Shown here piece by piece: positions 1-11,951 of a stretch of DNA of 64,000 nucleotides. The position numbers and the translations under genes are program-made. The stretch lies in contig CAJXPB010000006.1 in NCBI GenBank assembly GCA_913057905.1, forward strand, positions 124,001 through 188,000, read 5' to 3'. The DNA is from an uncultured Pseudomonadota bacterium. GTDB lineage: Bacteria; Myxococcota_A; Bradymonadia; Bradymonadales; Bradymonadaceae. The notes beneath the pieces are model-generated. The model was not told where the DNA came from. It worked only from the letters and a program-made list of their open reading frames with translations, and searched no databases. The number at the start of each line of letters is the position of its first letter. The first letter of the stretch is position 1.

Positions 1-975
1 GAGGCCGAGAAGCGCTCCGGCCAGGGGCGCCAGGAGACCGGCGGCTTCGGAAAGTGTGCGGATGTCGAGTCCGAAGACCACCATAGAGTACTCGTAGATC
101 AGATAGGCCGCGATGACCCAGACGGTGACCATGCTCGTCTCGAGCGCGGTGTGCAGGAAGGTGTCGTAGGAACTTGTGAAGTCCTCACGGATGCGCTCCG
201 ATTCTCCCTGACCGATGAAGCGCCTTCCCACGAAGTACAGGAAAAACGAGAGGGTCGTTCCCACAAGACCCGCCACCGTGAAGATGCCCGAGAAGCTGAG
301 ACCGAAGGCCAGTTCCACCTCCGGGGCGCCGAGGATTAAATACTGAACCCCTGCGTACAGCGCGAAGGCGGCGACGACCCACCACACGATGTGGGCAATG
401 TGACTGACCCGCTCCATCGGCGTCATCGAGGCGCCCTCGTCGGCCGAAAAGGGCGCACTGGGGGGATCGGGACGCGACGGAATATCGCCGGGTGGCACGC
501 TCGGCTCCCCGGAGGCGACGCTGCTGGTCTGACAGGCGGGGCCGCCGACCTTCGTGATAGCGCGGTCCACCCGGTCGACACCGAGTCCCCACGCGTCGAC
601 CATGTAGCCAAAGAGCACCCCGGAGACGAATGCCAGTCCGTAGGCCCAGATGGCGGCTTCGGGTGCGACGGCGAGGATCACAAATGCGGAGTCGCCGGCC
701 GTGGCGCAGAGGGTGGCTACGACGGTTCCGAAACTGATCGTTCCGCGGACGTACAACGGCATGGCCACGATGGCTCCGCCGCATCCGGGCACGAGCCCCA
801 ACAGTCCACCGGCGACGGGCTGCAACCGTTGGTTTTGCTCCAAGAATCGGATTATTCGACCGTCCGATCTGTATTGTATGTAGCTGAAGACCAAGACGGT
901 GAGGGCCACGAACGCGCTGACTTGAACGAAGCCATCGCGGACCGAAAAGACCAGTATGTCGAGAAGTTGTTCCAC
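1..975 (-). CDS. Putative manganese/heavy-metal transporter (PF11449-like), C-terminal part outside window
   Basis: The reading frame enters from the left edge and starts at a GTG; an in-frame stop lies 18 codons upstream, so this is the only plausible start, although its Shine-Dalgarno is poor. The visible 325 residues are a polytopic membrane protein. A first block carries the motif GLVPGCGGAI around residues 60-69, followed by PLYVRGTISFGTVVA and a GDSAF stretch. After a soluble linker rich in Pro and Ser, a second membrane block ends at the window edge in GALLGL, which looks like the repeat of the first GLLGL motif. This duplicated layout and the PGCGG motif are what I know from the 10-11 TM family named putative manganese transporter or heavy-metal exporter. 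Substrate is not shown by sequence alone, but the DtxR/MntR-type operator in the leader supports a metal role. Confidence 0.75.
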   Translation of the reverse strand, partial: MEQLLDILVFSVRDGFVQVSAFVALTVLVFSYIQYRSDGRIIRFLEQNQRLQPVAGGLLGLVPGCGGAIVAMPLYVRGTISFGTVVATLCATAGDSAFVILAVAPEAAIWAYGLAFVSGVLFGYMVDAWGLGVDRVDRAITKVGGPACQTSSVASGEPSVPPGDIPSRPDPPSAPFSADEGASMTPMERVSHIAHIVWWVVAAFALYAGVQYLILGAPEVELAFGLSFSGIFTVAGLVGTTLSFFLYFVGRRFIGQGESERIREDFTSSYDTFLHTALETSMVTVWVIAAYLIYEYSMVVFGLDIRTLSEAAGLLAPLAGALLGL

Positions 976-1026
976 GTTGATAGGTGGGTTGGCGGCGTGG
1001 ACGGACTGAGGGGCGCGACGCAGGAT

Positions 1027-1045
1027 TTAGCTTAGGCTAAAAATA
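1027..1045. promoter_or_regulatory. DtxR/MntR-family operator candidate
   Basis: The 19-mer TTAGCTTAGGCTAAAAATA matches about 14 of 19 positions of the classical DtxR/IdeR box (TTAGGTTAGSCTAACCTAA), including the central TTAGGCTAA core. It lies between the predicted transcription start of the leftward transporter gene and its GTG start, so bound repressor would block transcription. A DtxR/MntR-family regulator is encoded about 24.5 kb away. That this regulator uses this site is inference. Confidence 0.6.
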
Positions 1046-1061
1046 GTTTTCACAGCTACGA

Positions 1062-1089
1062 ACTCTAATCTTTTTGGAGCCAAAGTCAA
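1062..1089 (-). promoter_or_regulatory. Sigma-70-type promoter of the transporter gene
   Basis: On the minus strand a TTGACT -35 and a TAGAGT -10 are separated by 16 bases. The predicted start falls near 1055, about 80 bases upstream of the GTG start and immediately upstream of the DtxR-type box. Confidence 0.5.
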
Positions 1090-1219
1090 CAGGGCCACGC
1101 GAACTTCGCCGTCGGCTTCGTGCGTCTACACATAGGCGGTCCCAATACGCCGAAAGTGGCGAGACATGACGCTTGTATGATAACCGATAGGGGCCTCGAA
1201 TCGACGACCCAGAGGAACC

Positions 1220-2456
1220 GTGGAAGACTTACCCAAAGAACACGAGAGAAAGTCGGCCGGATGGCTGAGCACCCTCATCATCTCGGTGGTGATACTGGCT
1301 GCAGCAGGTGGCATCGCCGCGTGGACGTTCATGACGGAGCCGACGGCCGAAAAAGCCGGCGCCACCAAGCGGTCGGCGATGCTGGTCGACGTCATGACGG
1401 TCGACAAGGGCTCGTACGAACCGCAGATCGTGGCCCAGGGAACCGTCGAGCCAGCCCAGGAGGTCATCCTGAGGCCTCGAGTAAGCGGGCGAGTCGTCTC
1501 GATGGCATCGGAGCTGACCCCGGGCGGCTACGTTCAAGAGGGGGAGCGATTGCTTCGAATCGACGCCTCGGACTACCGAAACACGGTCGCTCAGCGGAAG
1601 AGTCAACTCGGCCAGGCGAAGTCGAATCTGACCATCGAAAAGGGGCTGCACCAGGCGGCAGCCGCCGAGTATGACCTCGTCGAAGAGGACCTTCCCGATG
1701 CCAGCAAGGCCCGGATGCTGCGAGAGCCCCAACTGCAGTCCGCCAAGGAGGAAGTATCCTCCGCGAAGACCGCGCTGGACCAGGCACAACTCGACCTTCG
1801 GCGGACCTCGATCGAAGCCCCTTTCGACGCCCATATCGTGCGACGTGATATCAACGTCGGCTCTCAACTGACGCCGTCGGACACGATCGGACGACTCGTG
1901 GGCACCGACCGCTACTGGATTTCGGTGGAAATCCCTCAATCACAGCTCCGATGGCTCTCGTCGAAGCGTGATGCGGAGGGCAAGGGCTCGAAGGTCGTCG
2001 TTCGAAACCGTCAGGGATGGCCGGAGGATGCCACCCGGGAGGGTCACCTCTCGAGGATCGTCGGAACATTGGACGACCAGACGCGAATGGTCCGCGTGTT
2101 GGCGACGGTACAGGACCCGCTGGCCCGACAGGAAGACAACGAGGACAAGGAACCGTTGATGCTGGGAGCCTTCGTCGAGGTGACCCTTCACGGCGAGACG
2201 CTGAAGGACGTGATACGCCTCAAACGCGACTTAGTACGAACCAACGATACCGTGTGGGTCATGGAGGACGGGAAACTGCAAGTCCGTGATCTCGACATCC
2301 TGATGAAGGACTCGACGCACGCTTACATTTCCGGCGGCCTATCGGAGGGAGACAAGGTGGTCACGACGAACCTCGCCACGGTCGTCGACGGCGCGCCGCT
2401 GCGACTCGAAGAGACGACCCAGAACGACTCACCGCAAGATACCGAGGAGGGAAGCG

Positions 2457-2464
<8 letters not shown>
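1220..2464 (+). CDS. RND efflux system periplasmic adaptor subunit (HlyD/AcrA family)
   Basis: A 414-residue membrane fusion protein that would link an inner-membrane RND pump to an outer-membrane channel. It starts at GTG behind AGAGGA. One membrane anchor lies at about residues 15-37. It is followed by the first half of the barrel-sandwich (biotinyl-lipoyl) domain near 70-117, an alpha-helical hairpin near 118-200 rich in Gln, Glu and Lys, the second lipoyl half with the EAPFDAHI motif, and beta-barrel and membrane-proximal domains. No lipobox is present, so it is anchored by a helix. The stop codon overlaps the start of the pump gene by 8 bases, indicating translational coupling. No outer-membrane factor gene is adjacent, so a TolC-like partner must be elsewhere. 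The substrate cannot be read from the sequence. Confidence 0.9.
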
Positions 2465-5567
<3,103 letters not shown>

Positions 5568-5646
5568 GTCGCGTTCGGCTTATGATCGCCCGTGACACAC
5601 ACGAAATTCTTGGCTTCGAGGAACCTGTTCGGAGGTCGGGATTCGT

Positions 5647-6603
5647 TTGCGAGCGTGCGTCTGTATCGTCGTATTGATTTCAGTCGGACTTTGGGGGCTT
5701 GGGTGTAATGGCGATGGGATGATGGATCCGGAGCCGGTGGAGCACTCCGGGGAGATCGCGGGGAATCAGACCTGGAGTGGAACCCACATTATGACGAACG
5801 ATGTGAACGTGACGGGTTCACTGACCGTAGAGGCGTGTTCGACCCTGGAGTTTAAATCCGGGGTGGTCATGTCGATCAGCGAGGGGGGCTCGGTCCGGCT
5901 TGAGGGGGCTGCGGATTGCCCGGTCAGGGTGACGAGTGCAAAGGGGGCGCCGGCGGCTGGAGACTGGGGCCGCATCGACATCTACAATACGGCGAACAAC
6001 AACAATCTGCTGGAGAATGTGGTCGTCGAATACGGCGGAAGTGAGGGCTCGTACGGGTCCATTTGGGCCGAGGAAGGCGCCTACATCGAAATGCGGGACG
6101 TGACGGTTCGAAATTCAGGGGCCCATGGAGTCTATTTCGAAAAATCACCGGACATCGAGGCGTTCGTGGACGTGGACATCTCGAATGTCGAGTTGGAGGC
6201 AGTCCGGATCAATTCGAACGATGTCGGGGCACTCGAATCGCTGTCGACGGATGGCGCTCGGGTGATGGTTACCGGTGACCAGATCAGCTCCGAATCAACC
6301 TGGACCGCTCTGGAGGCACCGTATTTAATTGACCAGGATCTAAGTGTGCGAGCGAACTGGGAGGTCCAAGCGGGAGCGGTCGTGCACGTAGGATCGGCTG
6401 ATGTAATCTCAGTAGAAGATGGCGGGCAATTGCGATTGATGGGCGAGTCGGGGAATCGGGTGACGTTTCGGGGGGCGTTGTGGGTCGAATCCGCACAGAC
6501 GGTAACGCTGGACAACGTCTCGTTCTCGATGGTCGATTCCTGCGACGTATCGGGCGACGGGACTATCGACGCGATGATGACCGACTTTCAGCGCTGCGAC
6601 TGA
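5647..6603 (+). CDS. Lipoprotein with right-handed parallel beta-helix-like repeats
   Basis: A 318-residue secreted protein starting at TTG, ten bases after a strong GGAGGT. The N-terminus is a lipoprotein signal ending in LGLGC, so Cys20 is the likely lipidated residue. The mature part is built of short strands with recurrent Asn, Gly and hydrophobic spacing, for example LLENVVVEYGG followed by IEMRDVTVRNSGAHGVYF. That pattern is typical of pectate-lyase-like right-handed beta-helices. No catalytic residues are recognisable. It lies 79 bases downstream of the RND pump but has no evident functional link to it. Role unknown; a surface or periplasmic carbohydrate-associated role is only a guess. 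Confidence 0.7.
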   Translation: MRACVCIVVLISVGLWGLGCNGDGMMDPEPVEHSGEIAGNQTWSGTHIMTNDVNVTGSLTVEACSTLEFKSGVVMSISEGGSVRLEGAADCPVRVTSAKGAPAAGDWGRIDIYNTANNNNLLENVVVEYGGSEGSYGSIWAEEGAYIEMRDVTVRNSGAHGVYFEKSPDIEAFVDVDISNVELEAVRINSNDVGALESLSTDGARVMVTGDQISSESTWTALEAPYLIDQDLSVRANWEVQAGAVVHVGSADVISVEDGGQLRLMGESGNRVTFRGALWVESAQTVTLDNVSFSMVDSCDVSGDGTIDAMMTDFQRCD

Positions 6604-6634
6604 GTGCTCCCATACCGATCGGTCATTTTAACTG

Positions 6635-6663
6635 TTGACACAAATTTTCAACTGCAGTTAAAT
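6635..6663 (+). promoter_or_regulatory. Sigma-70-type promoter of the first LOV-GGDEF-EAL gene
   Basis: A consensus TTGACA is followed after 17 bases by TTAAAT in a locally AT-rich stretch between the beta-helix lipoprotein gene and the sensor gene. The leader would be about 85 nucleotides. Confidence 0.6.
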
Positions 6664-6756
6664 CATACGATGTCGATAGTTTACAAAGATACTTGCTCTA
6701 GTGTGAACAATTCGACACGGTCCCGGTAACGACGCGTATGCTTTGGAGTTTAACCT

Positions 6757-9276
6757 TTGGACGACTCCAGCTCGACCCCTCTTATTGACAGGGTTAGAGT
6801 TCTCCTGATCGAGGACAACCGAGCCGACGCCGACCTGGTTGCGGATCACCTAGAGACCGCCTCGCAAACGTACGACCTCACCTACGTCAGTACCCTGGCT
6901 GCTGGCCGCGAGGCGATCACAACCGACGAATTCGAGGTCATACTCTACGACCTCGGCCTACCTGAAATCTCGCTCGACGAGGCTCTTGAGGCACTGACGA
7001 CGCTTCAGCGCGCCGCGCCGCTGGTCGTGCTGACCGGGCAGGCTGACAAGAAAGTCGAAATCGAAGCGATTCGTCGGGGCGCCGAGGAATTCCTCGAAAA
7101 GCGGCTCCTCAACCGAGAGCTCCTCGTCCGGACCATCGAGCACGCCACCGAGCGCCACCAGATGCGCGAGCGGTTGGAGCTGATGGAACTCGCGGTCGAC
7201 TCGGCCAGAGAAGGCGTGGTCATGTCGGACATGCGGGCCGAGGACGAGCCCCTGGTCTATGTCAGCAAGGGATTTGAATCACTGACCGGATACACCGCCG
7301 AGGAGGCGAAGGGGCGAAACTGCCGATTCCTCCAGGGCCCTACGAGCGATTCCGACGACATCGAAGAGATCCGCCAAGCCTTGGACGCCGGCGACAAGCT
7401 GACGATCGAGATCCAGAATCGTCGAAAGAGCGGGGAGCGGTTTTGGAACGAACTCTCCCTTGCTCCAGTCCACGACGAACAGGGTCAACTCACGCACTAT
7501 GTCGGGATCCAGCGCGACGTCACCGACCGGGTGGAGATGGAGAGCGAGAACGCCCGGCAGCGTCAAGAACTGGAGAAGTACGCCTGCATCGTCGAGAACT
7601 CGACCGATGCGGTCATGATCAAAGATACCGAGGGTCGGTATCAATTCGTCAATGGCCGAGCTCAGGAGATGCTGGGCAAATCAGACGGAGTCGTCACCGG
7701 GAAGACCGACACCGAACTCTTCGGGGAACCGGGGCGAGCCGTCTGGCAGCGGGAGTCGGAGGTCCTGAACGATGGTTGCACCCATACGTACGAGGAGACG
7801 GTTCCGTTCCCAGATGGCGATCGTACCTTCCTGTCGACCCGAATTCCCTACCGTCGTGATGACGAAATCGTCGGCATCATCGGGGTGTGCCGCGACATCA
7901 CCGACCGTCAACAGATGAGAGACAGACTCCAGCACCGGGCCCACCACGACTGGTTGACGGATCTGCCCAACCGCTTTTCATTCCGCCGTTCGCTCAAGAC
8001 AGCCACCGACAACTGGATTGAAAACGATCGGGGCGGCGGCTCGACGCAGGATTTCGCAGTCGTCTTCGTGGACGTAGATGAGTTCAAGGCAGTCAACGAC
8101 AGCTTTGGCCATGCCACGGGCGACGAAGTTATCAGTAGGGTCGGCGAGCGTCTCGTCGATGTCTTTCGGGGGGATGACCTGGTCACGCGCGCCGGCGGCG
8201 ACGAATTCAAGCTGTTGCTCACCGGGGTTCCCCGAGACTCGGTCTACGAATTGGTCCTCCAGCGGCTCGAACATGCGTTCTCCGAGCCATTTCAGTGTTT
8301 GAGCGCCGAGGTGTACCTGACTGTCAGTGCGGGAGTCGCTCACTCGGACCTGCTACTCGACCACGAAGACGAAGAGGAATTGCCCATCGAAGAGATGTCC
8401 CGCGCCGCCGACCGGGCGATGTATGACGCCAAGTCCCTGGCGGGCACGGTCGTGCAGATGTCGTCGTTCGAGAGCGCTCACTCGGACAGATGGTCACTGC
8501 AGCGGGAAAACGAGCTCCGCAGCGGGCTCGATCGCGGCGAAATCGAGCCGTTTTATCAGCCGATCGTGCGACTCGATGGCGACGGGCCCGACGGGCTCGA
8601 AGTAATCGGATACGAGGCCCTGGCACGCTGGCGACGCTCGGAGGATGAGCTGGTCATGCCGGCGGACTTCATCCCACTGGCGGAACGTTCCGGTCTGATC
8701 ACCCAACTCTCCGAATCGTTGTTGGGACGTGCCTGTCGCGAGTTTTCCGAACACCCTCCCCGTGACGACGACGAAAGCGTCTGGTTACTCATCAACCTGA
8801 GCCCGAACCAGCTCGCTCGAATCGAGTCCGTCGGCCGTTTGACCCGGCTGGCCCGGGACTGCGCACCGGACGGTGTCGACATCTGCTTCGAGGTCATCGA
8901 AACGGCGCTCATCGACCATCCCGAATTAGTCGAAAAATTAAGCTATGCCGGGTTTAAGGTGTTTATCGACGATTTTGGAACCGGATACTCGTCGTTTTCT
9001 CGTCTCCGGGAGATTCCGGTCGACGGCCTGAAACTCGATATGGAGTTCATCCACGGCATCGGCTCGAATCCCGCCGACGAGTCGATCGTCAAATCGATCT
9101 GTACCCTTGGCCGCGACCTCGACCTCCCGATCATCGGAGAAGGGGTCGAAACCAAGGAGCAGCTCGACTTTCTGCGCCGCCATGGCTGCTACGCTGCACA
9201 GGGGTTTTTGCTCCAACGGCCTCGTCCGATCGCGCGCCTCACGGGTACGGAAGACGGAACCGAAGCCGTGATCTGA
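6757..9276 (+). CDS. REC-LOV-PAS-GGDEF-EAL c-di-GMP turnover protein, copy 1
   Basis: An 839-residue cytoplasmic multidomain protein starting at TTG behind GGAG. Order: response receiver (about 12-125; acidic pocket at E19/D20, phosphoacceptor D65, T93, K115); a PAS domain (about 140-258) that is a LOV photosensor by motif; a second PAS (about 270-385); GGDEF (about 398-565); EAL (about 585-835). The LOV motif GRNCRFLQG places the adduct-forming Cys at 189, with flavin-contacting N188, Q193, N221, N231 and Q252 all present. The cyclase site is an intact GGDEF (480-484) with an RxxD inhibitory site (471-474). The phosphodiesterase has EAL (620-622), the DDFGTG loop and GEGVET. It could therefore both make and degrade c-di-GMP under phosphorylation and blue-light control. 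A paralogue follows 100 bases downstream. Confidence 0.92.
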   Translation: MDDSSSTPLIDRVRVLLIEDNRADADLVADHLETASQTYDLTYVSTLAAGREAITTDEFEVILYDLGLPEISLDEALEALTTLQRAAPLVVLTGQADKKVEIEAIRRGAEEFLEKRLLNRELLVRTIEHATERHQMRERLELMELAVDSAREGVVMSDMRAEDEPLVYVSKGFESLTGYTAEEAKGRNCRFLQGPTSDSDDIEEIRQALDAGDKLTIEIQNRRKSGERFWNELSLAPVHDEQGQLTHYVGIQRDVTDRVEMESENARQRQELEKYACIVENSTDAVMIKDTEGRYQFVNGRAQEMLGKSDGVVTGKTDTELFGEPGRAVWQRESEVLNDGCTHTYEETVPFPDGDRTFLSTRIPYRRDDEIVGIIGVCRDITDRQQMRDRLQHRAHHDWLTDLPNRFSFRRSLKTATDNWIENDRGGGSTQDFAVVFVDVDEFKAVNDSFGHATGDEVISRVGERLVDVFRGDDLVTRAGGDEFKLLLTGVPRDSVYELVLQRLEHAFSEPFQCLSAEVYLTVSAGVAHSDLLLDHEDEEELPIEEMSRAADRAMYDAKSLAGTVVQMSSFESAHSDRWSLQRENELRSGLDRGEIEPFYQPIVRLDGDGPDGLEVIGYEALARWRRSEDELVMPADFIPLAERSGLITQLSESLLGRACREFSEHPPRDDDESVWLLINLSPNQLARIESVGRLTRLARDCAPDGVDICFEVIETALIDHPELVEKLSYAGFKVFIDDFGTGYSSFSRLREIPVDGLKLDMEFIHGIGSNPADESIVKSICTLGRDLDLPIIGEGVETKEQLDFLRRHGCYAAQGFLLQRPRPIARLTGTEDGTEAVI

Positions 9277-9293
9277 CCGACTTTTAATGTGTA

Positions 9294-9323
9294 TTGACAA
9301 CAAAAAAGAACGCTACCTAGTCT
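9294..9323 (+). promoter_or_regulatory. Candidate promoter of the second LOV-GGDEF-EAL gene
   Basis: A perfect TTGACA begins 18 bases after the stop of the upstream paralogue and is followed after 18 bases by TAGTCT, a weak -10. The -35 and the A-rich sequence after it resemble those in front of copy 1, so each copy may have its own promoter. Confidence 0.4.
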
Positions 9324-9376
9324 GGAGTACCTGGGCGGGTATAGGTAAAAAATAGACAGCTTGCTGGAGCAAACCC

Positions 9377-11887
9377 TTGCGTGAATCGAGCACGGTTACG
9401 CTCGTCGAAGACTGCACCATCCTCCTGATTGAGGATAGCGACGCGGACGCAGATCTCGTCGGGGAGTATCTTTCGGACGGAGATCAAGAGTATAAAATTC
9501 ACCGTTGCACCACCCTGACTGGCGGCCTCAAAGCCCTTGAAGAACGAGCCGTCGACGTCATCCTCTACGATCTCGGACTGCCGGACGTATCCGCCGACCA
9601 GTCATTGGAGTCGGTCTCCACGCTTCAGCAACACGCCCCGCTCGTTGTCCTGACGGGTCAGGGTAATACCTCGGTCGAACTCGAAGCGCTGCGTCGCGGA
9701 GCCGAGGAGTTTCTCGAAAAGGACCATCTCCAGACCGAGGTGTTGGTCCGCACGATCGAGCACGCGACCGAGCGTCATGAAATCCGCCAGCGTCTCCAAC
9801 TGATGGAGCGGGCCGTCGACGCCGCCCGGGAAGGGCTCGTCCTCGTCGATATGCTCGGCGACGACCAGCCAATCGTCTATGTCAACGAGGGATTTCAACG
9901 ACTCACCGGATACGACGCGAGCGAAGCCGTGGGGCGAAACTGCCGGTTTTTGCAGGGCGACCGGACCGATCCGCGCGATGTCTCCAAGATTCGAGAGGCG
10001 ATCGAGGCGGGAGAAAAGCTCACCGTTGAGCTGGAGAACCAGCGCAAGGACGGCGAGTGGTTCTGGAACGAACTCTCCCTGTCACCGGTCGAAGACGAAC
10101 TCGGAACGATCACCCACTACGTGGGCATCCAGCGAGATGTCACCCGGCGGGTCGAAATAGAAAACGAAAATGCCGCTCAGCGCGCCGAGCTTCGAAGATA
10201 CGAGAAAATTGTAGAGAACTCGACCGATGCCGTCATGATCAAAGATACCGACGGTGTCTATCAATTCGTCAACCGGCGGGCCCAGGAGCTACTCGGAAGG
10301 TCAAAAGAGGTCATCGTCGGCCAGAATGTGCGCGACCTGTTCGCGGAGGCCGGCGAGAGGATCTGGCAGCGCGAATCGCGTGTACTCGAGGATGGCGAGG
10401 CTCATACCTACGAGGAGACGATCCCGTTCGAAAAGATGGAACGCACGTTTTTGACGACCCGAATCCCCTATCGAGATAACGGTGACATCCAAGGGATTAT
10501 CGGGGTGTGCCGCGACATCACCGATCGGCGCAAAATGCGCGAGACCCTCCAACACCAGGCCCATCACGATTGGTTGACCGACCTGCCGAATCGACTCTCA
10601 TTTCGGCGCTCACTGGCACAGGCGGTTCGCGATTGGTCTCCGGATGACAAAGATAGTGGGTTCGCTGTTGTCTTTGTGGACGTAGACGAATTCAAGGCGG
10701 TCAACGACACCTACGGGCACGCGGCCGGGGACGCCGTATTGCGAGAGGTCGCCAAACGGCTGCGACAAGTCTTCCGCGGGGCGGACCTCGTGGCACGTGC
10801 CGGTGGAGACGAGTACGAAGTTTTGATGACCAACGTCCCGAGAACTTCGCTCCACGACACGGTGACAAAGCGCCTGGAAGAGGCCTTCTCGGAACCCTTC
10901 CAGTGTTCGGGTGGAGAGGTCTATCTGACTTCGAGTGCGGGCATCGCCCACTCGGATCTATTGGCGACATACTCCAGTTCTGACCCCGAAGTCTGCGTAG
11001 AGGAACTCTCACGGGCGGCCGACCGGTCGATGTACGATGCAAAGAAGTATTCGGGCACGGCTGTTCAGACGTCATCCGCCCAGAGTGCGGAGGGAGACCG
11101 ATGGTCGTTGGCCAAGGAGGGGCGGCTGCGTCGAGGACTCGAAGCCGGAGAGATCATCCCTCACTTCCAGCCGATCGTGTCACTGGAGCAGGCCGGAGAC
11201 GACGGGCCCGAATTCATTGGACTCGAAGTCCTGGCTCGCTGGCAGCAATCCGACGGCTCCCTGATCATGCCCGGGGAGTTCATCTCCCTCGCCGAGCGAA
11301 CCGGGCTCATCCCGGCGCTGAGCAGGCAACTCATGGAGGGGGCCTTCGAGGACCTCCGCGACTTGATGTCATCGCGGGAGAACCGCCCGCCGATCTGGCT
11401 TCTGTTCAACCTCAGTCCGCATCAGCTCGCCCGGATCGAGGCAGTCGGAAACCTGACAGAATTGGCCAGACACAAGGTGCCCCCGGGAGCGGAGGTCTGC
11501 TTCGAGGTGACCGAGACGGCCCTTCTGGACCATCCCGATTTGGTGGCAAAACTGAGTTACGCCGGCTTTAACGTCTTCATCGACGATTTCGGCACGGGAT
11601 ATTCGTCATTTGCCAGGCTCCGCGAGATCCCGGTCGACGGCCTCAAACTCGACATGGAGTTCATCCACGGCATCGGGGTCAACGACTCCGACGAAGCCAT
11701 CGTTCGAACCATCTGCTCGCTGGCGCGGGACCTTCAGCTCCCAACCATCGGTGAAGGAGTCGAGACGCCCGAGCAATTCGACTTTCTGCGCCGCCACGGA
11801 TGCACGGCCGCCCAGGGATACCTCATCGAACGACCCTGCAGAGCCAGCGAACTACAGACCGGACCGGGTCATAACCATCAATCGTAG
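9377..11887 (+). CDS. REC-LOV-PAS-GGDEF-EAL c-di-GMP turnover protein, copy 2
   Basis: An 836-residue paralogue of the preceding gene with the same domain order, again with a TTG start behind GGAG. The receiver keeps D65. The LOV domain keeps GRNCRFLQG with Cys189 and the flavin-contacting residues N188, Q193, N221, N231 and Q252. The second PAS repeats the NSTDAVMIKDT block of copy 1 exactly. The catalytic motifs differ: GGDEY (476-480) in place of GGDEF, still with RxxD (467-470), and EVL (617-619) in place of EAL. The other phosphodiesterase motifs (NLSPHQLA, EVTETALL, DDFGTG, GEGVET) are intact. Both variants are conservative and occur in active enzymes of these families, so loss of function should not be assumed. 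Tandem duplication followed by divergence is the simplest history. Confidence 0.92.
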   Translation: MRESSTVTLVEDCTILLIEDSDADADLVGEYLSDGDQEYKIHRCTTLTGGLKALEERAVDVILYDLGLPDVSADQSLESVSTLQQHAPLVVLTGQGNTSVELEALRRGAEEFLEKDHLQTEVLVRTIEHATERHEIRQRLQLMERAVDAAREGLVLVDMLGDDQPIVYVNEGFQRLTGYDASEAVGRNCRFLQGDRTDPRDVSKIREAIEAGEKLTVELENQRKDGEWFWNELSLSPVEDELGTITHYVGIQRDVTRRVEIENENAAQRAELRRYEKIVENSTDAVMIKDTDGVYQFVNRRAQELLGRSKEVIVGQNVRDLFAEAGERIWQRESRVLEDGEAHTYEETIPFEKMERTFLTTRIPYRDNGDIQGIIGVCRDITDRRKMRETLQHQAHHDWLTDLPNRLSFRRSLAQAVRDWSPDDKDSGFAVVFVDVDEFKAVNDTYGHAAGDAVLREVAKRLRQVFRGADLVARAGGDEYEVLMTNVPRTSLHDTVTKRLEEAFSEPFQCSGGEVYLTSSAGIAHSDLLATYSSSDPEVCVEELSRAADRSMYDAKKYSGTAVQTSSAQSAEGDRWSLAKEGRLRRGLEAGEIIPHFQPIVSLEQAGDDGPEFIGLEVLARWQQSDGSLIMPGEFISLAERTGLIPALSRQLMEGAFEDLRDLMSSRENRPPIWLLFNLSPHQLARIEAVGNLTELARHKVPPGAEVCFEVTETALLDHPDLVAKLSYAGFNVFIDDFGTGYSSFARLREIPVDGLKLDMEFIHGIGVNDSDEAIVRTICSLARDLQLPTIGEGVETPEQFDFLRRHGCTAAQGYLIERPCRASELQTGPGHNHQS

Positions 11888-11951
11888 TCGTACTGGGGCA
11901 CCCATCCGTCGGGGCCGTCGGCATCCTGTACTCCGAACGACCAAGATACTC

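Noticed and set aside
185..1035. Overlapping short frames on both strands near the left edge
   Set aside because: The real gene is the minus-strand transporter frame that has no stop inside the window; the others translate to Arg/Gly-rich shadows.
11610..11951. Upstream extension of the PH/SHOCT gene frame
   Set aside because: It overlaps the 3' end of the second LOV gene in another frame and translates to Ser/Arg-rich shadow sequence. The ATG at 11952 is preferred.
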